From: Undaria pinnatifida | Lineage: Eukaryota; Sar; Phaeophyceae; Laminariales; Alariaceae | DNA length: 64,000 bases | Direction of reading: 5' to 3' | Assembly (NCBI GenBank): GCA_012845835.1 | Contig: JABAKD010000023.1 | Span: 3,374,697 to 3,438,696 of the forward strand | In this document: piece after piece, positions 35,849 through 47,474 of the stretch | Layout: every line of letters begins with the position of its first letter | Numbering within the stretch: the first letter of the stretch is position 1 | The notes under the pieces: model-generated | Databases searched by the model: none | Told to the model about the DNA's origin: nothing | The model's input: only the letters and a program-made list of their open reading frames with translations | Translations under genes and position numbers: made by a program

Positions 35849-36689
35849 CTGGTAAATTGCTACGTACTGAAGGCGTGGTTAGGTTTCGTCGGAGAAAAAG
35901 TGTTAGCCTTGCCGGAGAATGCCACGACCGACCTCGGTGTTGTTGCAGTATCTGCTCCGTTCCTGGATCTTGTCTGATGTTCTCACTGTCTCGCTGAAAA
36001 CATGTACTACTTCACCAACGAAGAATTATGCAGTAAACCATAGACGCCCATATTACAGCCAGGTCTTGGTCGTGGGAAAGCAATCATTGCCCAAGTGGAA
36101 CGATCTCGACAAGCGACACCTGTAGTGGACCATGTGTTCGGCGCCTCAGCCGAGCAAGCCCTTGTGGCAAAATGATGCTGCTACTGCTTGGGTTGCTGTT
36201 TTTACACGTACGTTGCAGCAACTGCGTTTGCAAAGGTTGGCCGAACACAGGCTATGTTTGTTTGTGCACGTGATACGTGATGTAGTTGCTTTCTGACTCA
36301 GGTACATGTAGTCAATATGTATAACATTCTGCTGCTATGAAGTCTACTGTTGCTCCACTACTGTTCACACTAAGAGTGCTGCAGCTAACGCTTGTGGTGT
36401 TTCCCCAGCCTGCCTCTGCTGCGGCACCTTTATGCTGTCGCCACCACAACTGCACGAATGATAAGTACCTGGGTTTGTCAGAAAACATCATAGAGCGTAG
36501 TTTTCCTATAAATATTAATAGTGATTTGGACTGTCTGTTGTGGTATATTTTTGAGACGTTACGGTAACGCCGTTGCGGCAAGTGATAAAAAGCACGTGAC
36601 TCCGATGTCGGTTGTGTTTTGGTGGTCGGACATGCAGATTTCCGCCTTCAAGTATTAAACGGAAACAAATCGGGAATTAGACTAAAGTG
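35849..36689. other. right-arm sequence without supported gene
   Basis: Mirror of 6,100-6,985. Nothing coding was recognised. Confidence 0.5.
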
Positions 36690-37000
36690 CTGCTGTACGA
36701 GTAGCGATTTTCAAGCAGTCGATAGACGAGACACACGCAGACAGTCTCACACGGGTGAGATCTCGTGTTCCGCGCAGTTGTTACTACCGCTGCGGCACAT
36801 TCTGCTTCTGATGCTGCTGCCGCTGCTGGACATTTTAATGCTGTCCTCGCTACGAGCACAGCACCACAACAGTCGTACGAGTACCGATTTTATATTTCCT
36901 CTGAAGAAAAACGTAAATGCCAGGTGACAAGCAACGGAGATGTTCCTTCCCGTTGTTGCTTTTCAGTTCGCATCTACCACATTTACTTGTCGTTCCTTCG
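36690..37000 (+). repeat. module array, right arm part 2
   Basis: Mirror of the partial unit near 5,780-6,030; the motif near 36,709 reads TTTTCAAGCAGTCGATAGACG. Confidence 0.5.
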
Positions 37001-37199
37001 TTTGCCGGTCTCCGCCTGTGTTTTCCGTGTTCACCCAGCATTGCAGATTACACTTGTAAGACGTGTAGAGGCCTCGCCACAAAATTACAAAACTGTAAAA
37101 TGTATTGCGTTGGGTGCGGGGCTCGGGTCACGGTATATAGTTAAGGTCTAAAGCAGGCATTACGATCCTTTTTGTACACTATTAATCGTTGATTATTAA

Positions 37200-38270
37200 A
37201 AAGTGAGGCGCACGAAGCGCGCAGCACATAACCTTGTATTTCTGATTCTCCAAGAAAAATAATCATTTTCAGATCGGATCGCATACGATGGTAAGGTGCC
37301 TTAAATAACTTCCTCTGTAGGTGTGTATGGGTGTATGTTTGTATCAAGTTCTTCGGCCACGTTTGTCCACCTTTTTAAGCGTACGCCGCACCAAGGCCAG
37401 TTCCGGCGGGTCCTGTGCACGGACAAATGACAGACAACTGTTCCCGTAGCGGTTTCGCTGTAAGCCGTTGAGAGTTCGTCGAGATAAGTGCGGCAACGTG
37501 ATTCCACAGCACCCACTACTGGGTGTGCGTCATTTTGTGACTTGACAGGCATTGCTGGGCTTCGTTACATATGTACGAGAACAGCATGATTTTTCATGCA
37601 GCATGCTGCTGTACGGGTGACCTATTTCAGGAGGTTGATCGACGAGAAACACGCACAGCGAAACTGACCAGGCTCTGGCCCCATGTGCCGTGCTGCTGTT
37701 GAAACCGCTGCTACATACACCTGCTTCTGCTTCTGCTGTGCTGCTCCCGATTCTAATGCTGATGCTGCTACGAGTTCAGCACCACCAGTCGTACGGGTAC
37801 CGACTATGTATTTCTCTGTCAAGACACTACTGGGTGTGCGGCATGTTGAATTTCAACAGGCACTGCTGGGCTACGTCATACGAGTACAGTATAGGTTTGT
37901 CCCATGCTGATCGTTTCTTTGTGCTGATTGTCAGGCGTCAACAACTCAATAAAGAAAAAGGAAGAAATATCTGTTATGCTGCAGGATGCTGCTGTATACG
38001 AACATTTATTATTAGGAGGTTAGTCGACGAGACACACGAACAGCGACACACTGAGCAGGCCCTGGTCCCGTGTGTCGTGCTGCTTTTGATACCGCTGATT
38101 ATACACCTTCTGCTTTACGAGTAGTAGCTATTTTCAGTACGTTGTTTGACGGCTTTTTCTTTCTGTACAAAATATTTGTGTTGCTGCTGTAAAAGTACCT
38201 ACTCACAGGAGGTTAATCGACGACTTATTTTATCTGAAAACAGAACGTAGATTTAAAACAGCGTAGATGT
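37200..38270 (+). repeat. module array, right arm part 3
   Basis: Mirror of 4,500-5,540. Motif copies are near 37,627, 38,006, 38,131 and 38,205. GCAGCATGCTGC lies near 37,600. Confidence 0.6.
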
Positions 38271-38329
38271 TCGTACGAAACAACAAAAATACCACTATTA
38301 AGTCATGTAGGGTTTGTGGATTCCGGGTA

Positions 38330-38640
38330 AGAGTATGGGGGCGTTACAGACCTTCCAGAAGTTCCGGGTACGGGTACGAAAGTCTTACATAACTTCCAGT
38401 ACTGCCGGGTAGTGTGACACGGGAGTACAGAACATCCAGAAGTTTCGGGTTCGGGGATAAGTGTCCTACAGAAGTAACATAAGTTCTTCGTAGGGTAATA
38501 CCCAGGGTAAATAGCGCGGATATGGTTTTGTGTGTGCCCTACACACAGAACAAAAATAGAAAGTTCGGGTGCGGGTATGAATATTGCACATAACTCACAT
38601 AATAAGTCCCGGGCACCGGCAATTCACGGGTAAATACGTA
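38330..38640 (-). repeat. minisatellite block B, right arm
   Basis: Mirror of 3,950-4,425 but shorter. Units read CAGAAGTTCCGGGTAC on the + strand. Confidence 0.75.
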
Positions 38641-39650
38641 CCGACCTAAAAGGTGACGAAAAGACAACAAATTGGCTTGCCAAACAGAAAAAAAAAAAAA
38701 AAAAAAACATTTCAAATGGTCAACGCATTTCAATTATTGCGATTGGCATACTGCATACACTAGGTGTTGAGAAACTAGTACACTGTCAGGTGGCGGTCTT
38801 CAGGTGTTGCTCGCAGAGTCGTTGCGAGACGAACTCGAGCATCACATATGGTTGGGAAGATAAACATATGTATATTTTCAGTTCAACAGGGGCGCTCGAT
38901 GGCCCAACTAAAACTTACTGACCGATGAACGGGAAGCCGCTCAGATGGGGTTGACAAGAGTGAGAGGAGAGAGGGGGGGCTCAACCTGATTCCTCGACAT
39001 CGAAAAAGCCGCTAGGTCTAAAACACTCTTCGACCGACCTCTAGATGTCAGCCATGCTCCAGAAGCCTATAGACCGTTGCATGACTGTCAGAAAACCCTC
39101 GAATATTCCCAAAACACGATCTACCGAGAATCCTCATTAAAGAAGGCGAACTACGAGTACCCAGGGAACCCAATTTCTTGAGTGAACAGCAGCCACTACA
39201 CCACTGCTGTGTTTGTGCAGCACAACCTTGTAGCTGGTATCTGGTAGGATTCGCCGACACTAAATGACGACGCAGATAGCGCAGTGTCCTTGACCGCTGC
39301 GGGTATTACAGATGGCATTGCCACACCGACGAGCAACTCTGTAGGCTACGTGCTACTGCTGTGGCACTGCAGCAATGTTATTGTACATTCGCTACTGAAC
39401 ATTGATAATGAAAATATGCATAGGATAATTTCACCAACTTCTCAAAACTGCACTAACAGGAAATAACATACGTCTACTACTACAAGTAATGTTGTTGTTC
39501 TTGTGTAACACAGATCATACCATAGCGTACCCCGGCCTTGGCGCTAAAAAAAATCAAACAATGGCGGTCGCAAGCTCACTTTTTCCACTAGCTAGATTGA
39601 TGAGCCAAGTGACACGACAAACAAGAAGCAAAGCCACAGCAAACACAGGA
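38641..39650. repeat. core between minisatellite blocks, right arm
   Basis: Mirror of 2,960-3,940 (for example CTAGCTAGATTGATGAGCCAAG-like sequence near 39,588). No gene was seen. Confidence 0.6.
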
Positions 39651-39659
39651 TAGAAATTT

Positions 39660-39800
39660 ACGAAGGGTGCGCCAGCTAGTGTTGGGCTGCGAAAGCAACT
39701 GAGTTAAATCGACACACGACGCGTATGGAAATACGTGGAAGTGTGTGGTGAGCTAAAGCTTTTTTTCTCCCCATCCGCCGGAGGATAAGAAAAAAAACAA
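39660..39800 (+). mobile_element. short poly(A)-tailed element, right-arm insert
   Basis: Second copy of the element at 16,047-16,260, in + orientation, sharing GCGAAAGCAACTGAGT, CACACGACGCGTA and CCGCCGGAGGAT before an A-rich end. Confidence 0.5.
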
Positions 39801-40756
39801 TACCTTGTTGTGCAAGATTTCAATGATATGATAGAGGGTTCTTCATTATGCCGATCAGAAAAAAAAAAGAATTACAATTATACGAAATACGTGGTTTCCA
39901 GATACAGTGGGAGGCGAAAAAAGTCACTTCGATTCGTAAAAAAAAATATTTTTTGATTCAAACGTGTTCTTCGTTATAAAGTAAATACGTGCCCCTACAA
40001 ACGAAACAAATATCAACAACAGGTGGCTCATATTGGACGAGGGAGAAGGGGAACCGATTGGAATTGAGTGTGAACGAGAGCAAGTACGAAGGAGCGGGCC
40101 GAGTGAGCTAAGGCGATAAGGCGGCCACCGAGAACCACAGCAGGAGGATGGCACACGGAGACCCACGACAGGCACGGACATCATCATCATGAGAGCAGCG
40201 ATCGGTTTTCTACGAGGCAGTAGTACAATATGTTACTTAACGTCACTGATTTTTGTAGAGTTTGTAGAGGAGTTGTTTACCCTTCACGGGGAACGACCCG
40301 CCGCAATTTTCGATTTTCATGCACGGGCGTCGTAGCTGCGCTGCAACCTGTCAAATGCCTCGGGAAGGAGGGGCGATCATTGATATCTGCACTGCTGTGG
40401 TTTTTTGTTCAATTGCTGTTGTTTCACTGCATGCCCGCGGGTCGTCAATTTGACAGCACTCCAGACAATAGGCGCGTTCGTCTTTACTCACGATTACCGT
40501 GCGGTTCATACAGTGCGGGCAGCTTAACCGCTGTAGTTTGTAGCCGCGAGTTAGTTAGTTGTGGGAACGGGGGAACTCTAGTCTATGCTGTAGTTGAGTG
40601 GATACCCGCGGCCATGTGAGTTCAGATTGCACATTGGACCTCTTCACTTGTGGTGCGCCTTTTTGCGTATCGTGCGTTTTAGGCGGGAAAGCGTAGTATT
40701 CCCCGGACGAATTTTGATTACAACTTGTTTTTCAGATCTTCCTAGGGCTCCACCAC
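39801..40756. other. insert in the right arm, no gene recognised
   Basis: This stretch is part of ~1.9 kb absent from the left arm. A 129-codon reading at 40,230-40,619 (+) has no recognisable motif and I do not call it. Confidence 0.4.
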
Positions 40757-40832
40757 CTTTGTGTGACCACGGACTCTAGATTTTTGACAAGAGTTAATGT
40801 GAGAAAACAACAACAACAACAACATTCCGCAC
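40757..40832 (+). mobile_element. LINE 3'-end fragment, shortest copy
   Basis: Matches the last ~75 bp of the 3' ends at 50,100-50,183 and 52,770-52,833: CCACGGACT, GAGTTAATGTGAGAAAACAAC, then a CAACAACAACAA tail. Confidence 0.55.
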
Positions 40833-40854
40833 CATCGCCTAGACCTAGCACCCC

Positions 40855-41175
40855 GCGTATAGCCAACCCCTACATCTATGCGACCTAAAGCCTCCCCCCC
40901 CCGCCCCCGGCCCCCTCCCCGCCACATTCCCCCTAGTTTCCACGCACAAATAGACCTGCCCCACCCGTGCCCTTCCCCCCTCCTCCCCCCTCCCGCCCCC
41001 CTTTTGATCAAAATCAGGCTTCCACGTCCTTAAAAAATCCGCCCTCCCCTCACCGGATACTCGACTTACAGGATTCACTTGATAAACTGATGCAATGCCT
41101 TTCACAGCTGTCAGATTTTGTCCCCCTCAGAAACAGGTTTTATAGTTTCCGCGCACAGACTGCCTAACATCACCC
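40855..41175 (+). repeat. C-tract-containing repeat block
   Basis: Homologous to 47,340-47,474: CCCTTTTGATCAAAA, then CAGCTGTCAGATTTTGTCCCC and TATAGTTTCCGCGCACAGACTG. Long C runs are at 40,896-40,920 and 40,975-41,003. Confidence 0.55.
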
Positions 41176-41349
41176 TGTTGACCCTGGTAGCAACACTATA
41201 GTTGCAAGGGGAATCGCCGACCTATATCCTTAAAAAGGACACACAACCCGTAATACGCGCGATCGGAGTATCACACACAGCTTGCAAAGATGAGTTTCGA
41301 CAAAATATTCGATCTCACAGCTGGAGTGTATTTTAATTTTTATAAAAAT
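41176..41349 (+). mobile_element. ~175-bp short element, second copy
   Basis: It begins TGTTGACCCTGGTAGC and includes GCGCGATCGGAGTATCACAC and the reading MSFDKIFDLTAGVYF. It ends in an A/T-rich run exactly where a reversed LINE 3' end starts. Confidence 0.6.
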
Positions 41350-41538
41350 GTGTTGCTGTTGTTCTCGCATAGTCAAGTCCGTGGCCACAGGACAGGCCCC
41401 AGTCACTCTGGAGCTGAGGAATACCCCAGGGAAAAACACAAAAACAACCCAAGGTGGTACACGCATATATCACAGCTGACGCAATTCATGCATCTACCAG
41501 AAATATATAAAAGTGAAATCAGGAGTCGGTCTACGATA
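41350..41538 (-). mobile_element. LINE 3'-end fragment, reversed copy
   Basis: The reverse complement matches 52,640-52,833 (GACTCCTGATTTCACTTT ... GGGGTATTCCTCAGCTCCAGAG ... CCACGGACTTGAC) and carries the same CAACAGCAACA tail. The 5' break coincides with the point where left-arm homology resumes. Confidence 0.65.
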
Positions 41539-41639
41539 TGATACACACTGCTTGCTGTTTTCTGTGTCGTTTTGTGGTACTGACAAACATGACGACATCC
41601 TAGTTTGTGCATAATGCACTTTTCGGATTAAACCTGAAT

Positions 41640-42015
41640 GCATACAGAGCTTTCCGGGTATTTGTAGCGGTGTACCCGTGCCCCGGGTATTGTGCCACAG
41701 TCTTACAGGAGTCACAGGATTTTCGGGGAAGGGTATGGGGATCTTACAGAAGTTCCGGGTATTGTGGCACTGCCGTACAGAAATCACAGAAGTTCCGAGC
41801 GGGTACAAAATATCATGTACCTGTACCCCAGGTGTTGTGGCCACGGTCGTACAGGACTTCCACAAGTTCCGGGTACAGGTTTGAATGTCGTACAAGAACT
41901 TCCAAAAGTTCCGGGCACGGGTATGAATGCCCTACAGAACTTACAGAAGTTCTCCGTAGGGTAGTACCTGAGGGAAATACCCCCGGGTACGGTTTGTACG
42001 TACCGTACAGTAGAA
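41640..42015 (-). repeat. minisatellite block A, right arm
   Basis: Mirror of 2,242-2,565 and its left flank. The mirrored point of the left-arm MITE is uninterrupted here (GTTCCGGGCACGGGTATGAA). Confidence 0.8.
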
Positions 42016-43490
42016 CACAACATTTTTGAATACCACAATACCAGAGATAGATGCTGATCGTCGTGTCAAGAATCCAACGTAAAAAAACGGGAGAACTAGC
42101 ATTTTTAAGCAGCTGCTGTACGAGTACCTACATCCACAAGCAAGCCCACAAGCGCGTCGAGAACAGCTTTATCTCATCATGAGTCTTTTTTATCGGAATA
42201 CCCAGAAGCAGAGGTGTACATTCCAAGAACTCCATGCATGATGCATCGCAGATTTTTAAACTACTGCAGGTATTGAGGCCGCGGCCCCTGATTACCACCA
42301 ACAACTAGTACTGGAATCACGGGTGGGGCAAACTAACTTCACCGAGTTCCATATTTGTTTTCTACATAGTAAAGCAGAACTGCGGTGAAGCGGAAGGCGG
42401 CTCCGGTTGCCCAAGGAGAGCGGATAGATGAAGGCAGGGCCGAAATCGATGAAGACTGTCGTCTGGGGCAATGGAATAGACACGTTGTGATAGTGCCATG
42501 CTGTTGCTGTCTACCCAAAACTATATGGTGGATAAAACGCTGGCACGATGAGCCTCACCTCGCGGGTTACGTATACCGACAAGGAGTGATCCGAAGGATG
42601 AACTACCGGTGGTTTTGCCTCGGCACGCCAACAAAGCAGAAAGGCGGCGAGACCTCGAAGTGGAGCCCTGAGTATCAGATGCACCTCAACGTAAAAGCCT
42701 TGTTAGTTCGAGCGGGGTCCTGTGTCTGGGCTAAAAAGGAGGTAAAGGGAGAGGCAGCTGGCCTCCAGCTGCCAGATGATACTGCTGACATCAGTCCCCC
42801 ATTGTTCCGCGATTATTCCGCCTCTACATTCTCCACGAAAACCATGCATCCCGCGAGAATTCATCCCAAGGCCGTGTGAAGCAGGAGCAGCGGCGGTTGC
42901 CTCCAGCAAGACAAGAAGCAGGGTAAAAACAACCCTTGTCGTATGCGAAAAGCAGCACTGCAGCACCGGTTTAATTCACAGCAGCCGCGGGTATAACATG
43001 TGCATGCATCTGACCCAGAAAACAAGTACATCAAGTATTACGCCCTCACGATTGCCCTCGTGCAATCGACAAACGCTCGGCAACCCAAATAGTACCTCCC
43101 ATGTGCAGCAGTGGCAACCGCGGCAGCAACAACAATACTTCTCCAAGCCTGCTCCTCTAGGACGCTGTCCATTCGTGGAACTGCTCGTTTTTTGTTTGCC
43201 GGGGTTGACCCCATTTGGCGATGAATGGGACACCAGACTTGCCGGCGTCTGCTTCCCACGTGGTAGTGTGTTGCATTTTGTTATATATTTTTCATTCATT
43301 TGTTTTTCACACGTTCACTTTCTAGCTTCTGGACAAGTAACACCGAGCCGTGGTGACAGGTGTCGCCCCCTCTCCCCCTCGGTCCATGCCTGCAATATTT
43401 ATTGCGCATAGGGTTCAGCAATCCCATTGCTCGTCGATGTTTCATCGTGTGTTGCTAACTCAAGCTCTCGCGCTTTCCACAAGTCAATTT
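42016..43490. other. outer right arm, no gene supported
   Basis: Mirror of 641-1,960, plus about 260 bp (43,002-43,262) without a left-arm match. A 211-codon reading (42,776-43,411) is only partly kept in the left arm, so it is not called. Confidence 0.5.
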
Positions 43491-43499
43491 GTGCACAAG

Positions 43500-43590
43500 A
43501 AAAAGTCCCCACGAATTGATATCGAGTATGTCGGGGGGATTCGAACACACTAAACTGACCTATACCAGGTGCGAGGATAAACTGATACTC
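43500..43590 (-). repeat. possible tRNA-derived SINE head at outer end of right arm
   Basis: The - strand reads CCCCGGTGGAGTATCAGTTT, then about 40 bases later GTGTTCGAATCCCCCCGAC. GTTCGAATC fits a pol III B box exactly and GTGGAGTATCAGTT loosely fits an A box. The T stem does not pair, so it is not a working tRNA. Confidence 0.35.
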
Positions 43591-43779
43591 CACCGGGGCG
43601 ATCGGTAAACGTTCGCCAACCCGGCGAAACCCTGGGCGCATATGATTTGGTCTGGAGTTTGTTTTCGACGTAAATCGCTCAAAACCAGGCATTTTGAAAA
43701 TCGAATGAAAATATTGACGTTGTGTTCAGTAGGCTACGTTTTTACCGTAACCGGGGTATTTTAGCCCGGATATTCATTG

Positions 43780-44180
43780 CTCTACAAATACCTTGTGTAA
43801 GTTATGTAGGGCATTCATACCCCTACCCGGAACTTCTTGAAATTTTTGTATGACATTCGTACTTGTACCCGCCGCCGAAACTTTTGGACATTCTATACGC
43901 CCGTGGACACAATACCCGGGATACGCGTACGGCATGTTTCGTACTCGATCGAACTTTCTGTGAGATCTGTGCGCCATAACACCATTCACCTGTACTTGTG
44001 TAGACTAGACTAATACCGGAACTTCTGGAACTTCTGTTTAGACTTTCTTCCCCGTAGCCGGAACTCCTGGAAGCTCTGTAAGATCCTCATTCTAACACTT
44101 ACCCGGAATTTATGTGACTGTGGCACAATACCCGGGGTACGCGTAACAATATCCGGGAAGCTGTCTGTTCATTCAGGTTC
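43780..44180 (+). repeat. minisatellite block A, third copy
   Basis: Direct-orientation relative of 2,242-2,565. Units of CGGAACTTCTTGAAATTTTTG and CGGAACTTCTGGAACTTCTG types. Confidence 0.7.
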
Positions 44181-44642
44181 AACCCCTTTACAACTGGAAA
44201 CCCTTTTTAGCGGACAAAACTACTTGGATTTAGTACAGGGAGGGGTTCGGGGGCTCTAAAGGGGTTAACCCCCCCCCAGAAAAAAAGTTGTGTTTTGCAT
44301 TATTAGACTACGTAATTGGATTAGTTTCAACAGCGTATTTTTTCTCTTATCGGGAAACCACGTATTGCGCATTGTCAATGTTACTTTCCGATCGGAATAA
44401 AGCAGATCTCGCTCTCATATCGTCGAAGTTTTGCATTTTTCTCTCTCTGTGTTTTCGGTGGCTTTGATTCTTCTCCGTCGTGGCACTTGGCTTATCGAGC
44501 TATTAAAAGCGGAAATAAATATTGGGATTACGACCGAGATATTTTTTTTTCGGGCACCACAGCCGGGGTACACTTGTACGAGTATGGTATGATCTGTTTA
44601 CAGAAGAACAGTAGACTAGTAGTAGTATTAGTAGTAGTAGTG

Positions 44643-44723
<81 letters not shown>

Positions 44724-44879
44724 ATAGTAGCAGTAGTAGTAGACGTACGACTTATTTCCATCAGCGTATTTTCTCGCCTCTCGCAGTAGTAACTGTAAAA
44801 AAAGCATCGACAGTTTTTATCACGTATTTTTTTTACCAGTCAAATGTTGTTCTATTTCGCCCCTTAACTTGTGAGACGG
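44181..44879 (+). repeat. core, third copy, with expanded TAG tract
   Basis: Homologous to 2,780-3,170 in direct orientation (TCGGGAAACCACGTATTGCG, TCGGTGGCTTTGATTCTT, CACCACAGCCG), but lacks most of left-arm 3,170-3,900. Confidence 0.7.
44617..44743 (+). repeat. (TAG)n microsatellite
   Basis: About 40 TAG units with a few interruptions. The mirrored paralogous sites (near 3,127 and 39,475) carry only about three units. Confidence 0.9.
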
Positions 44880-45450
44880 GTATTTAACCGGGAATACCCC
44901 GTACCTGGAACTTCTAAAAGTTCTGTACAACTCTGCCCGTACCCGTAACGTCTGTGAATTTTGTACGACATTCATACCCGTACTACCCGAACTTTCATTT
45001 TTTTTTCCGTCTGTATACTATAGGGTACTCACAAAACCATACCCGGGGTATTTTACCCTGGTATTGCCCTAGAAAGAACTTCTGCAACTTCTGTAGGACA
45101 CTTATACCCGTAGCCGGAACTCTCGAAAGTTCTGTACGTCGGAGCCACATAGACCCGGGATACGGGTACATACAGCACGTCTACACCGGCCCCCGGAACT
45201 TGTAGAAATTCTGAAATACCATGCCACAGTACACGGGAGTTATTGTGGATGTTTTGTAAGACATTTATACGCCTACCGGGAACCTCCGGAAGTTCTATAA
45301 GACCTTCGTACCCGTACCCGGAACTTCTGTGAGTCCGGTAACACCCGTGCCGCAATGCCCGGGGTACGTGTACATGGTGTTTTGTAGTCACCCTGAACTT
45401 CTTCTGTATTTTTTTTTTTCCGTTCCACAATACCCGGAACTTCTAGAACC
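44880..45450 (+). repeat. minisatellite block B, third copy
   Basis: The longest block. It starts with the same ACCCGAACTTTCATTTTTTTT and GGTACTCACAAAACCATACCC stations as 4,005-4,060. Confidence 0.75.
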
Positions 45451-47130
45451 GTGGAATCCAATTAAAGGCCAACCTGTTTCCCTATCGTGATCAACCCAAG
45501 CTTACAATAGGTATCAGCTATCTAGCATACATGAATGCAGTTTTCTTTACCCGTGGACACCGCAGTGGCAAAGAGCTGAACACAGAATAGGTTATGTCTT
45601 TGAGTTGTTACCACGTCTCTACGGTGATGTGCAACCGTAGGTCAACCTGATTCTAAGCCGACCGGACAAAGGAAGGGTCGTTCGAGGCAAACATTTCTGT
45701 CTTAATGTTATATATTTGTTGTCAACGTACACATGGTGGCCTCGTATACACGAACGTCCGGGCGTTCAGTTGACCATTAGGTGTCGCTACTCAGCTGGCT
45801 GCTGACTGCTGATTCTTTTGTATGTATGTACCCATAAAGGAGCGGTGAGCACTCAGCCTTTACTGACGATACTATTCAACCTGGACTATCACGGGGTCCC
45901 GGTGTCGAAGTGGAGAGGGCGGTCCCGGAGGTCTGGTACCCGTGGCGGAGCGGAAGTCGAAGCGGAGACGGCGTCGAAGAGCTGAAGTCGAAGCGGAGAG
46001 GGCGTCGCGGTGCTGAGGTCCCTTGACGGTCGTCTTTCACAGCGGACGCACGATGAAAACCTTTTCCCTCCTACATGTAGCAAGGAGATGCTAAAGCTAG
46101 AGCTAGAGCTAGAGTAACGGTCGGCTTATGACCTCCGTCATGCGGCGGAATAATCTTTCGGGGCCTGACCTTCCGGGGACAGGTCAACGCCGTCTATGAC
46201 GGGTGACGCCGTTCGCGGCCCGATATCGTGTTTTGCCTGACCGGTGACGGTTCCTCTCGCGCATGGGTGTACGCGATACACGATAGGTATTTACGACCGT
46301 GTCTTCCACATCACCCCCCCCCTGTATTCGCTGCAAGTCCATCTTCGTTAAGAATGATATTGTAGCGGTATTCGGGAGTATGACAATTTTAGGAAACGGG
46401 GTGTCGACTTATCGGATCGAGACACAGCAGCTGTTATATGCTTGTATTTACTCCTTAAACATGACGTGTTTTGCAAACACGAGTGTAAAACACCGGGCCA
46501 GCGAAGATGTTTACATTTTCAAGCTTGCATGCTGACAGCGTGCACTCGAGTTGTGTGGGGTTTCCAAATAGTATCTCAACGCACGTATTCCGTGTGGCCG
46601 CACGTACTGGTTTCGCCCCTCGTGGTGGCTGTTCTGGGAACCACGGGCAGGGAAATTGTTTAGTGATATCCCTTTTGTGGGCGGGTCCTCCTAGATATTT
46701 TTTCTCGGACTAAGCTCAGTTGATCTAGGTGCATCAACGTGTGACTTCGTTTTAGATGGGGTGGAGTCGCGTGGGTCTCATTTCCCCTTTGTGTTTAGTG
46801 TTCGAACAATTTTGTTTGTGGCTGTTTTGTCCAGTTTGGAACGGATTGTCGGGCACGGGCTTGAGTTGTCACGCTTCTTACAGCCTCTCCCCTGTTGGGT
46901 ACGACAAATATCTCAACGTCTCCTTCCCCCCGGCTTTTCCCACCGGAACGCCGGGTAGAGTGCCCGTCAGATCATGGTAGACACGGGTGTGTACTGCTAT
47001 GTCTGCAGGTGCTACTCTCAACACCGTTGTTGGCTCTTGTGCTAACAGCTGAGTCAACTGTGATATACCACCTGCAACAAGTATTGACCTGAAATTTGTC
47101 GAACTCACGGCTGACGTCCTTGAAATATTT
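45451..47130. other. intergenic stretch with short internal repeats
   Basis: No gene is recognised. A GTCGAAGCGGAGASGGCGTCG unit recurs about four times at 45,905-46,005. An AGCTAG run lies at 46,090-46,114. Near 47,085-47,140 a reading ...ELTADVLEIFYIKYS resembles the end of the short element's DLTAGVYFNFY reading, suggesting a diverged copy. Confidence 0.5.
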
Positions 47131-47474
47131 TATATAAAATACTCATGATAAACTGATGTATTATTTCCAAAACCGTCACATTTATCCCCTCAAAATGATG
47201 TACAGTTTCCAGGCACATATTGAGCTGCCCCACACGCCCCCCCCCCCCCCCCCCCCCGCCCCCAACATTATACTGGTGCCAAAACCGTCAGATTTATCCC
47301 CTCTACAGGATTTATAGCTAACATGCACAAATTGCCCCCTTCCCCCCCCCCCCACCTCCAAACCCGCTCGCTTTTGATCAAAACCAGGCCCCCTTTCCCT
47401 TTACAGCTGTCAGATTTTGTCCCCCTCAGAAACGGGGTTTATAGTTTCCGCGCACAGACTGACTAAAATCATCC
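47131..47474 (+). repeat. three degenerate ~110-bp units with C tracts
   Basis: Each unit runs CYGTCAGATTTRTCCCC, a TATAGTTTCC-like stretch, GCACANATTG, then a C run; C runs lie at 47,240-47,260 and 47,344-47,356. The last unit joins the short element at 47,475. Confidence 0.6.

Larger units (their letters stand above)
24574..43590 (-). repeat. right arm of the large imperfect inverted repeat
   Basis: This is the reverse-complement partner of the left arm. It is about 3 kb longer because of its own extra material. Main additions: about 1.5 kb at 33,100-34,620, a ~175-bp element at 35,675-35,848, about 1.9 kb at 39,650-41,538 (several nested repeats) and about 260 bp at 43,002-43,262. The inner boundary is sharp: homology stops at 24,574, opposite 16,606. 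The outer boundary is near 43,590, opposite 547. It carries the mirrored EsV-1-7 gene. Confidence 0.85.

Noticed and set aside
547-43590. Terminal inverted repeats of a single giant transposon
   Set aside because: No target duplication, no transposase and no sharp outer ends with transposon-like termini were seen. Inverted duplication is the simpler reading.
43500-43590. Functional tRNA gene
   Set aside because: A B-box match is present but stems do not pair and no cloverleaf can be drawn.
44487-44789. Poly-valine and poly-threonine readings
   Set aside because: Both are translations of the TAG microsatellite.
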